The translations under genes were made by a program, and so were the position numbers. The notes under the pieces were generated by a model. It was not told the origin of the DNA. It saw only the letters and a program-made list of their open reading frames with translations, and did not search any database. From Actinoallomurus liliacearum (GTDB taxonomy: Bacteria > Actinomycetota > Actinomycetes > Streptosporangiales > Streptosporangiaceae): 64,000 nucleotides of DNA. Position 1 is the stretch's first letter; each line of letters begins with the position of its first letter. Location of the stretch: contig NZ_BAABHJ010000001.1 in assembly GCF_039542035.1 (NCBI RefSeq), positions 1 through 64,000 on the forward strand, written 5' to 3'. Shown here piece by piece: positions 16,844 through 23,955 of the stretch.

Positions 16844-17656
16844 TTAACCGTCCGCCTCCTCGGAGGGGCGGACCTCGGCGGTCGGGTCGGCTCCGCGCAT
16901 CCCAAGCAGTCCGAGCAGCGCGACGATGGCGATCGTCGCGCCGAGGCTGATCCATCCGGTACCCAGGCCGAGGCCGTCCTGGCGAGACGAGGACAGCCAG
17001 TCGGTGATCGACGCGCCGAGCGGACGGGTGATGATGTAGGCGGACCAGAACGCGGTAACGGTGCCCAGGCCCGCCCAGCGGTACGCGGCGGCCGGGACGG
17101 CGATCGCGATGGCGAACAGGACGATCGAACCCAGGTACCCAAGGTGCAGCCGGTTGGCTGTCAGGTCGCCGGCGACGGTGCCGAGCGCGAAGGTGGTCAT
17201 CACCATCGTCCAGTAGAAGCGTTCCCGGCGCGGGGTGGTGATGCTGTGCACCGACAGGGTTCTCTCCCGGGCATACCACCAGACGAGAATCACGGCCAGC
17301 ACGATCGAGAGCCCCACCGTCGTAACCAGGTACGGAAGGCCGACCACGAAGTCGAGAACGTCGGCGATCATGGTGCCGAAGATGGCCACCATGACCACGG
17401 CCGACCAGTAGATCCAGAGGCGGTAGCGATCGCTGCGGAATTGGGCGATCAGCGCAACCGCCAACGCGATTGCGGCGCCACCCAAGGCGAGTCCCGGATT
17501 GACGTGGCTGACGAGAAAATCCGAGAAGGTCTCCCCCATTCCAGTAGTGAGAATCTTGATGATCCAGAACAGTGCGGTGATTTCGGGGACCTTGGCGACG
17601 AGCCGCCGTGCGCCTGTGGCGCCAGGTCTCTGATCATCGAGTGCTGCGATACGCAT
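16844..17656 (-). CDS. COG4705-type integral membrane protein
   Basis: This 270-residue protein has about 7-8 TM helices and belongs to the COG4705 group of uncharacterised membrane-anchored proteins. The motif VPEITALFWIIKILTTGMGE then TFSDFL recurs in degenerate form as RFYWTMVMTTFALGTVAGD and TAFWSAYIITRPLGASITDW, so the protein appears to be built from internal duplications with a conserved Gly and Asp at helix ends. The role is unknown; some relatives are annotated as manganese-related without proof visible here. No operon partner is visible. Confidence 0.75.
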   Translation of the reverse strand: MRIAALDDQRPGATGARRLVAKVPEITALFWIIKILTTGMGETFSDFLVSHVNPGLALGGAAIALAVALIAQFRSDRYRLWIYWSAVVMVAIFGTMIADVLDFVVGLPYLVTTVGLSIVLAVILVWWYARERTLSVHSITTPRRERFYWTMVMTTFALGTVAGDLTANRLHLGYLGSIVLFAIAIAVPAAAYRWAGLGTVTAFWSAYIITRPLGASITDWLSSSRQDGLGLGTGWISLGATIAIVALLGLLGMRGADPTAEVRPSEEADG

Positions 17657-18005
17657 AATGATTAGTTGTTCCTGGAGAGAGGGTGCGAACTAGCGGACGA
17701 CGAGTGTCCACAGCTGACGAGAGGGTTCGGCCTGGCCGTCGGATGCCGAACACGCGCTCGGCCGTATGACTCTCATGCCCGCCGCCCGCCGTCGACCGAC
17801 AGCGCGGTCCCGGTGACGAAGGACGTCGCTCATGCGGGCTCAGACCGCCATCCGTTCGATATCCGTGAGGAACTGTTCCGGCCGGGTGACAGACAGGGGG
17901 CGGTCGAAGGAAACGACCATCAAATGGTTGATCACCCTTCGATTCTTGAGGGTGCACGCCGCTGGTGTCCAAGACCGGTTCGATCTTCGGTGATAACCTG
18001 GAGGC
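17657..18005. pseudogene. Gap holding a short SDR C-terminal remnant
   Basis: In the minus strand 17773-17829 reads ATSFVTGTALSVDGGRRA then a stop, the universal C-terminus of short-chain dehydrogenases (FVTG-x-x-x-x-VDGG). A second minus-strand tail ending SVTRPEQFLTDIERMAV (stop 17840-17842) looks like the end of another enzyme I cannot name. Neither has a body. The last 70 bp probably carry the LysR gene promoter. Confidence 0.5.
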
Positions 18006-18926
18006 ATGGTTGAACTGGAGACCCGCGAGCTCGAGTACTTCCTCGCGGTCGCCGACGAGTTGCACTTCGGCCGGGCCGCCGTCCGGCTCTCGATCGCCCA
18101 GCCGGCGCTGTCCAAGGCGATCCGGCGGATCGAGACCCGGCTCGGCGTCCCGCTGTTCGTCCGCTCCAGTCGGCACGTCGCACTCACCCCCGCCGGACAG
18201 GCGCTGCAGGAACACGGGCGGCACGCGCTCAACGCCGTCAGCGCCGCCGTCCGGAACGCCCGGCGCGCCGCCGACCCCCACGCCCACCTGCGCCTCGTGC
18301 TCAAGCCCGGCGGCGACGCCGGCCTGTTGTCGGGGATCCTGGCCGAGTACGCCCACCAGCCCGACGCCCGCCGGGTGGACATCCTGTTCAGCGGCCCCGC
18401 CGACCGCAACGACATCCTGCTCGACGGCCGGGCCGACGTCGGCCTGCTCTACGCCCCATTCGACGACCTCGACGGCCTGGCCCACGAGACACTGCACACC
18501 GAGGACCGCGTGGTCATCGTCCCGGCCACACACCGCCTCGCCGGACGCGCCTCGGTACGCATGTCCGACCTGGAAGGTGAGACGCTGCCGCGCTGGAAAG
18601 GGGTCCCCGGGGGCGACGGCACCGGCCCCGAGGTCGCCGACGTGACCCAGCTGCTCCACATGATCACGGTGAGCCGGATGATCGGCGTGCTTCCCCGCTC
18701 GCTGGTCGAACCACTCCCGGCCGGCCTGGTCGGCGTCCCGGTGACCGACACACCACCCAGCCGGCTCGTCCTCGCCTGGAACGAGCACGACCGCCGGCCG
18801 CTGGTCGCCTCGTTCGTGACCGCCGCGCTCAGGCCACAACGGCATCGGACCCGATCGGCCATCGACACGCCTGAAGCACCGCCCGAATCGGACGACGAGC
18901 GGCTCGTGGTGGAGGAGCTGCGGTGA
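18006..18926 (+). CDS. LysR-family transcriptional regulator
   Basis: This 306-residue protein has an N-terminal winged HTH (ELEYFLAVADELHFGRAAVR, then SIAQPALSKAIRRIETRLG and LFVRSSR) followed by a periplasmic-binding-type effector domain. A ribosome-like GGAGG is one base from the ATG, which is tight, but the family start fits here. It is convergent with the SMP-30 gene, 17 bp between stops. It is the closest LysR gene to both the decarboxylase locus and the ring-cleavage cluster and may sense an aromatic inducer (inference). Confidence 0.9.
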   Translation: MVELETRELEYFLAVADELHFGRAAVRLSIAQPALSKAIRRIETRLGVPLFVRSSRHVALTPAGQALQEHGRHALNAVSAAVRNARRAADPHAHLRLVLKPGGDAGLLSGILAEYAHQPDARRVDILFSGPADRNDILLDGRADVGLLYAPFDDLDGLAHETLHTEDRVVIVPATHRLAGRASVRMSDLEGETLPRWKGVPGGDGTGPEVADVTQLLHMITVSRMIGVLPRSLVEPLPAGLVGVPVTDTPPSRLVLAWNEHDRRPLVASFVTAALRPQRHRTRSAIDTPEAPPESDDERLVVEELR

Positions 18927-18943
18927 GCGAGACACCACTGTCG

Positions 18944-19804
18944 TCACGGAGTGTGTCGTAGGGGCGCGGCGTCAAGGGGGGCGGTGGCGACCGCGGTCTC
19001 CACGGTCTTGGCCGCGAGCGCCCGCATGAGGTCCTGGCCGTGCGCGTCCGCGACGGTGACGTACAGCAGCCGCCCGTCGGCGCAGCATGCGATGGGATAG
19101 CCGTCGCCGGTGTCGATGGAGTCGAGCAGCTCGCCGTCGCGCACCTTGACGACGGAGTGGCCGGAGGTGGTGGCCACCCAGATGCCGTCGAGGACCGGCC
19201 ATATCCCGTCCGGCCGGGCGGCCGGCCCGACCAGGGCGGCGAGGTCGGCATAGGTACGGCGGCCCGACAGCGCACCGGTGGGGCCGACGTCGAACGCGGT
19301 GAGGCGTTGTGCGGCGGTCTCGGCCACGATGAGGGTCGTCTCGTCGTCGATGAGCGCGAGGCCGTTCGGGAACCGCACGCCCTCCGCGGCGACCCTGACG
19401 GTGCGATCGGCTCCGACCCGCAGCACACGCCCCGGCCGGGGTGCCTCGCCCTTGTGCGGGGCGTAGCCGACGTCGTCGACGTAGAGGTTGCCGGCGCGGT
19501 CGCCGACCAGGTCCCCCAGCGCTCCGGAGGCGAGCGCGGTGAGGTCGGCGTAGGTATCGAAGCCGGCGCCGTTCCAGACGCCGAGCCGCGGTTCGGTCAT
19601 CATCGCGGCGACGAGCATGCCGTCGGGGAGGAACCACAGGCCGTTGGCGGGTGACTCCAGCTCAGTCGCCGCCCAGGTCCCGCCGGCGTCGGTCCACAGC
19701 CGGGAGGCCTGAGTGTCGGACACCCACAGCGCCCCGGCATGCCGCCGTGGGCCTTCTCCCCAGGTCAGTCCCGTCGCGTAGATCTGAAGATCGCGGATGT
19801 TCAC
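18944..19804 (-). CDS. SMP-30/gluconolactonase-family lactonase
   Basis: This 286-residue six-bladed beta-propeller has GLTWGEGPRR at the first metal-binding blade, GDLVGDRAGNLYVDDVGY, the metal-site FPNGLALIDDE and the final DGYPIACCADGRLLYVT block. SMP-30 proteins hydrolyse lactones with a divalent cation. The GTG start overlaps the TGA of the upstream monooxygenase gene (GTGA), so translation is coupled. Within an aromatic or cyclic-compound pathway it probably opens a lactone intermediate. It is the last gene of the minus-strand operon 23111 to 18944. Confidence 0.85.
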   Translation of the reverse strand: MNIRDLQIYATGLTWGEGPRRHAGALWVSDTQASRLWTDAGGTWAATELESPANGLWFLPDGMLVAAMMTEPRLGVWNGAGFDTYADLTALASGALGDLVGDRAGNLYVDDVGYAPHKGEAPRPGRVLRVGADRTVRVAAEGVRFPNGLALIDDETTLIVAETAAQRLTAFDVGPTGALSGRRTYADLAALVGPAARPDGIWPVLDGIWVATTSGHSVVKVRDGELLDSIDTGDGYPIACCADGRLLYVTVADAHGQDLMRALAAKTVETAVATAPLDAAPLRHTP

Positions 19805-21306
19805 GCCGGAACCTCTGCAACGGCCAGCCGCTGATGCAAAGCCAGGGTGGCGGCGTCGAGTGCCGCGCTGCCGCGGGTGAGTGCGTAGGTGTAGCGGTCG
19901 GGACGGATGATCGCGGCGTCGGCCTCATGGTCCCGCAGCCAGGCGGCCAGTTGCGGGCTGGGCAGCGTGATGACCGCGATGTCAAGGTCCGCCCAGGCGC
20001 CGCGGGTCCGATCGGTGACATCGGCGGCGACGTCCGGGGTGGTCAGGACGGCGAAGTTGTACCCGACCAGGTCATCGAAGCGGGTTCCGTCCGCAGTACG
20101 GGGCTGGGGAGCGAGGCGGTTGATAGCCTCGCCGGCGGTGTCGGCGAGACCCCGGCCCAGTGGCGGCCGGAGCCGGTCGAGGGTCTGGGGTTCGGTCACG
20201 TGGGGACGGTGCTCGGCGTAGCCGAACGCTTCGATCATGTTGGCTTGGCGCGCGGACTCCTCGATGAAGGGGCGCACATGGGCGGCGCGCTCCGCCTCGT
20301 AGGTGTCGAGCAGATCCGGCCTGCTCCGTCCGGTCACCACCCGCGCCAGCTTCCAGGCGAGGTTGGCGGCGTCACGCAGGCCCGAGCACATGCCCTGGCC
20401 GAGCATGGGCGGCATCTCGTGGGCGGCGTCGCCGGCGATGAAGAGCCTGCCGTTGCGCCAGCGACCGGCCAGGCGGGCGTGCCATTCGTAGACGTCGGTA
20501 CGTTGGATCCGGTAATCGCCCGGCGCCAGCCAGCGGGCCAGCAGCCGGTAGACGGTCGTGGGACGCTCGTACTCCTCGGCGTCGTCGCCGTCGCCGAGCA
20601 TGAATTCGAACCGCAGCTTGGGCGGGAGGATGGGGCAGTACGTGACCGGCTTGTCGGCCTCGCAGACGATGAAGCCGTTGGTGGTCGGCAGCTCGGCCGG
20701 GTGCGCGAACGGATGAATGTCGACGATCAGCGAGCGCTGGGTGCCGTGCAGGTCCTCCACGTCGTGCGTGACGTACGGGCGCAGGAACGATCCTGCGCCG
20801 TCGGCCCCGACGATGTAGGCGGCCTGGAGGGTACGGGTGCCGCCGGTGGTGCGGTCGCTGATTCGGGCGGTGGCGTGGTCCGCGGTCTGGCTCACCGCGG
20901 TGACCTGCCACCCCAGCCACAGTTCGGCGTGCTCGCTGGAGGCGAGCAGGCCCCGCAGGCGTGATTCGTAGTCGGGCTGGTGGAACTGGTAGTCGGCGTA
21001 CCACGCCTGGTCCGTCTCGGCGTTCGGCGATCGCAGGGACAGGAACGGGTCGCCGCCGGAATCGCGCAGTATCCAGCCGTCCATGCGCAGGAACCCCGGT
21101 TCGAGGTCGGCCGCACCGACGGTCTGCAGGGTGCGCATGATCTCATCGTCGATGTGGGTGGCGCGGGGATGGGGGCACGCGATGCGGTTCGGATCGACGA
21201 CGGCGACGCGAACGCTCTTCATCGCGAGCAGGCGGGCCAGCGTCAGCCCGGTGGGGCCGGCGCCGACGACGATCACGTCGTACTGGTCAGAGGTCGTGGC
21301 GGTCAT
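19801..21306 (-). CDS. FAD-dependent aromatic-ring monooxygenase (MhpA-like)
   Basis: This 501-residue flavoprotein hydroxylase starts at the ATG 21304-21306, with GGGAAAGAG upstream. It has the Rossmann motif DVIVVGAGPTGLTLARLLA, the DG motif region (YIVGADGAGSFLR) and the second FAD motif GRLFIAGDAAHEMPPMLGQG then MCSGLRDAANLAWKL. This is the class A hydroxylase layout seen in 3-(3-hydroxyphenyl)propionate and pentachlorophenol hydroxylases. A short thioredoxin-like C-terminal extension ends the protein. NAD(P)H-dependent ring hydroxylation to a catechol-like product is expected, preparing the ring for the adjacent VOC dioxygenase. Confidence 0.9.
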   Translation of the reverse strand: MTATTSDQYDVIVVGAGPTGLTLARLLAMKSVRVAVVDPNRIACPHPRATHIDDEIMRTLQTVGAADLEPGFLRMDGWILRDSGGDPFLSLRSPNAETDQAWYADYQFHQPDYESRLRGLLASSEHAELWLGWQVTAVSQTADHATARISDRTTGGTRTLQAAYIVGADGAGSFLRPYVTHDVEDLHGTQRSLIVDIHPFAHPAELPTTNGFIVCEADKPVTYCPILPPKLRFEFMLGDGDDAEEYERPTTVYRLLARWLAPGDYRIQRTDVYEWHARLAGRWRNGRLFIAGDAAHEMPPMLGQGMCSGLRDAANLAWKLARVVTGRSRPDLLDTYEAERAAHVRPFIEESARQANMIEAFGYAEHRPHVTEPQTLDRLRPPLGRGLADTAGEAINRLAPQPRTADGTRFDDLVGYNFAVLTTPDVAADVTDRTRGAWADLDIAVITLPSPQLAAWLRDHEADAAIIRPDRYTYALTRGSAALDAATLALHQRLAVAEVPA

Positions 21307-21332
21307 GACGGCTCTTTCCCGGAGGCGGCGGT

Positions 21333-22256
21333 TCAGGCGGGGTTGTGGGCGCCGGTCATCAGCGCGGCGAGATCCTCGGGCTCGATGAATGACGGTGGCG
21401 GCGGCGGCCCCCAGCTGTAGAGGCTCTTGGCGCCTTCCCACACCTCCGGGGTCCACAGCGCGTCGTCGACGATGCAGTCCAGGTCGGAGTAGTACTCGGA
21501 GAAGTTCCCGGCCGGGTCCTTGAGGTACCAGAAGAAGTTCGAGCCGATGTGGTGGCGCCCCAGTCCCCAGACGTGCCGTTCCGGGTGCTCGTCGAGCATC
21601 CGCGCGGCTCCCCTGCCGATCTCGTCGACGTCGTCCACCTGCCACGACGTGTGGTGCAGGAAGTTCACCGGCGCCTGTGTGACCAGCACGTTGTGGTGGT
21701 CGGTCGAACAACGCAGGAACGCCGCCATGCCGGGGACGACGTCACTGATCTTCAGGCCGATCCCGTCGGTGAAGAACCGCTGAGTGGCCTCCTGGTCGAC
21801 CGAGCCGATCACGACGTGCCCGAGTTTGCGAGGTGTCACGGGGTGCTCGCGCAGGATGCCGGGGGCGCGGCCGGTGCCGCGGGCGGCCGCGCCAGGGGCG
21901 TTGTACGGGGGTGCCGGCAGTGCCGGCTGGTGCAGCGGCCCGGTGACCTCGACGACGACGCGGGCCTCGGAGAGCGGTTCGACCGCGGCCAGTCGATCCC
22001 CGTCCACCTCCGCCGTTACGCCGAGCCTCGCCAGTCGGCGGTCGATCCGGGCGATGTCGTCATGGTCGCCCGCGCCAATGTTGATCTCAACCAGTCGCCG
22101 CGCCGGGGACGGCACGACGCGCAGCTGGCGCCCGCCGTCGACGGTGGTGAACCAGCCGTCGGAGTCCGGGGCGAGACCGAAGTCGGCGTAGTAGCGGGCG
22201 GTCTCGGCCACCTGCGGAACGCCGATCGTGACCGAGTTGAGCCTGTGCAGCGCCAT
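21333..22256 (-). CDS. Extradiol ring-cleavage dioxygenase (VOC family)
   Basis: This 307-residue, two-module vicinal-oxygen-chelate protein starts at the ATG 22254-22256, because AAAGGA lies seven bases before it; the ATG six bases earlier is too close. The C-terminal catalytic module has candidate Fe ligands H in KLGHVVIG, H in NFLHHTSWQVDD and E in NFSEYYSD, and the HHIGSNFFWYLKDPAGN block of type I catechol 2,3-dioxygenases. The N-terminal module (RLNSVTIGVPQVAETARYYA) is degenerate. It would cleave the ring next to the hydroxyl groups. It sits between the FAH hydrolase and monooxygenase genes in one operon. Confidence 0.87.
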   Translation of the reverse strand: MALHRLNSVTIGVPQVAETARYYADFGLAPDSDGWFTTVDGGRQLRVVPSPARRLVEINIGAGDHDDIARIDRRLARLGVTAEVDGDRLAAVEPLSEARVVVEVTGPLHQPALPAPPYNAPGAAARGTGRAPGILREHPVTPRKLGHVVIGSVDQEATQRFFTDGIGLKISDVVPGMAAFLRCSTDHHNVLVTQAPVNFLHHTSWQVDDVDEIGRGAARMLDEHPERHVWGLGRHHIGSNFFWYLKDPAGNFSEYYSDLDCIVDDALWTPEVWEGAKSLYSWGPPPPPSFIEPEDLAALMTGAHNPA

Positions 22257-22268
22257 TGTCATGTCCTT

Positions 22269-23111
22269 TCAGGCGACCGCGACGAACGTCTGCCGGATCT
22301 CGCCGACGCCGTCGATGGAGGAGACCAGCTCGTCACCCGGTGCGAGGAACCGTTGTGGGGTGCGACCCGCGCCGACGCCGGAGGGCGTGCCGGTGAAGAT
22401 CACATCACCGGGCCACAGCTCGGTCACCGCCGAGAGCCTCGCGATCAGCTCGGGTACCGGGAAGATCATGTGCGAGGTTCGGGACTTCTGGACCTGCTCT
22501 CCGTTGAGGCTGCAACCGAGCACCAGGTCGTCCGGGTCCGGCAATTCGTCGGTCGTGACCAGGAAGGGGCCGATCGGACCGAAACCGCGGTGGGATTTGG
22601 CCAGGCTGAACTGCGGAACCGGCCCTACGGCCTGCAGTCGCCGCTCGGACAGGTCCTGGCCCACTGTCGCTCCGGCGACGTGCCGCCAGGCAGCCGTGGC
22701 CGGGATGTGCCTGCCACCGCGGCCGATCACGACCACCAGCTCCACCTCCCAGTCGACGTTGCCGACCGGCAGGGCGACCTGAGTGAACGGCCCGGCCAGG
22801 GAACTGGCGAACTTGGTGAACACCGCCGGCTCCGGGGGAACGGCCATGTCGGACTCGGCGGCGTGGTCGCGGTAGTTCAGGCCGATCGCGAAGATCTGCC
22901 GCGGCGCCGGTGCCGGGTTGCCGATGTCGCCGCGGGTGAACCTCTCAACCGGGGCGTCCGCCGGTGGCGTCCAGCCACGGAACTGCTCCCACCGGTCGTA
23001 CAGCTCGCCCGGATCAGAGCCGAACCGGCCCCCGCTGGCAGTCTCGATGTCCACGGCGTGGGCCTCGCCGACGATCACCTTCGCCCGGCCCGCGATGTTC
23101 CCGATCCTCAT
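22269..23111 (-). CDS. Fumarylacetoacetate hydrolase-family protein
   Basis: This 280-residue FAH-fold protein is the first gene of the operon. Visible blocks are IFAIGLNYRDHAAES, EPAVFTKFASSL, WEVELVVVIGRGG (metal Glu) and the C-terminal LWPGDVIFTGTPSGVGAGRT. The family includes fumarylpyruvate, acylpyruvate and 2-hydroxyhepta-2,4-diene-1,7-dioate hydrolases/isomerases that break C-C bonds after ring cleavage. It is divergent from the GntR gene, 130 bp apart, with the operator array between them. Confidence 0.9.
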   Translation of the reverse strand: MRIGNIAGRAKVIVGEAHAVDIETASGGRFGSDPGELYDRWEQFRGWTPPADAPVERFTRGDIGNPAPAPRQIFAIGLNYRDHAAESDMAVPPEPAVFTKFASSLAGPFTQVALPVGNVDWEVELVVVIGRGGRHIPATAAWRHVAGATVGQDLSERRLQAVGPVPQFSLAKSHRGFGPIGPFLVTTDELPDPDDLVLGCSLNGEQVQKSRTSHMIFPVPELIARLSAVTELWPGDVIFTGTPSGVGAGRTPQRFLAPGDELVSSIDGVGEIRQTFVAVA

Positions 23112-23174
23112 CCGTCACCTTTCGTCCTGCTAGGTCGCACCACTCCAGGTCCGTGTCGCACAGCCTGCGCTCAA

Positions 23175-23223
23175 ATATGCGCATCTGTCAATCGGATGCG
23201 CATCTAGCTCTGAGATGCGCTTG
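23175..23223. promoter_or_regulatory. Three ATGCGCAT operator-like sites, 19 bp apart
   Basis: The perfect palindrome ATGCGCAT occurs at 23177-23184 and, extended to GATGCGCATC, at 23195-23204. A degenerate copy GATGCGCTTG is at 23214-23223. Centres are exactly 19 bp apart, nearly two helical turns. They lie between the divergent FAH-led operon and the GntR/acetoacetyl-CoA synthetase pair, so the GntR product is the natural candidate ligand for these sites (inference). Confidence 0.7.
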
Positions 23224-23241
23224 TCAGCTAGGGTCTTGGGC

Positions 23242-23955
23242 ATGGCAGACCGAGCGAGTGGCGGAGGCGGAAACAAGCAGCGGCGGGCCGAGGAGGTGTA
23301 CCAGCGGCTGCGCGCCGACATCTTCAACGCGACGCTGGCACCGGGCCAGCGATTGAAATTCCCGGACCTGTGCGCGACCTACGACATCAGCGTCGGCGTC
23401 GCGCGCGAGGTGCTGACCCGGCTGGCCGCCGAACGGCTGGTCGTGTCGAAGGCCCACCAGGGCTACACGGTCGTCGAACTCTCCGGCGACGAGCTGGCCG
23501 ACCTCACCACCGCCCGCGTCCACATCGAGTCGTTGGTGTTCCGCGAATCGGTGCTGCACGGCGACGCGTCCTGGGAGGCGCAGGTGCTGGCCGCCCACCA
23601 CCTGCTCTCCCGCACACCGCTGCCGACCGACGTGGGCAGCGACGCGATGCAGGAGTGGAGCCGGGCGCACGAGGCCTTCCACCAGTCCCTGCTGGGCGGC
23701 TGTCCCAGCCGACGACTACGAGAGACCGCTCAGACACTGCGCGATGAGGCGGAGCTCTACCGCCGATGGGCCGGCCCACTGGGGACCGAGCCGGACCGTG
23801 ACCTCGCCGGCGAACACAAGGCGCTGGCCGACGCCGCCCTGGCCCGTGACGCCGACCGTGCCGCCACGCTGCTCCGCGACCACATCGCTCACACCACGGA
23901 GATCCTGATCAGCGGTGTTACCGCCGCGTCGCCCGGCAGCGGTGATGGGCAATGA
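23242..23955 (+). CDS. GntR-family (FCD) transcriptional regulator
   Basis: This 237-residue protein has a GntR winged helix (EEVYQRLRADIFNATLAPGQ, then DISVGVAREVLTRLAAERLV and HQGYTV) followed by an all-helical FCD effector domain (TTARVHIESLVFRESVLHGD, HEAFHQSLLGGC, GEHKALADAALARDADRA). The ATG at 23242 is preferred over that at 23215, because the latter lies inside the third operator copy. The gene overlaps the next by ATGA. It probably represses both divergent units through the 19-bp spaced sites until a pathway metabolite binds the FCD domain. Confidence 0.9.
   Translation: MADRASGGGGNKQRRAEEVYQRLRADIFNATLAPGQRLKFPDLCATYDISVGVAREVLTRLAAERLVVSKAHQGYTVVELSGDELADLTTARVHIESLVFRESVLHGDASWEAQVLAAHHLLSRTPLPTDVGSDAMQEWSRAHEAFHQSLLGGCPSRRLRETAQTLRDEAELYRRWAGPLGTEPDRDLAGEHKALADAALARDADRAATLLRDHIAHTTEILISGVTAASPGSGDGQ

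Noticed and set aside
21549..23207. A 552-codon plus-strand frame
   Set aside because: Antisense to the VOC dioxygenase and FAH genes, both of which carry active-site motifs.
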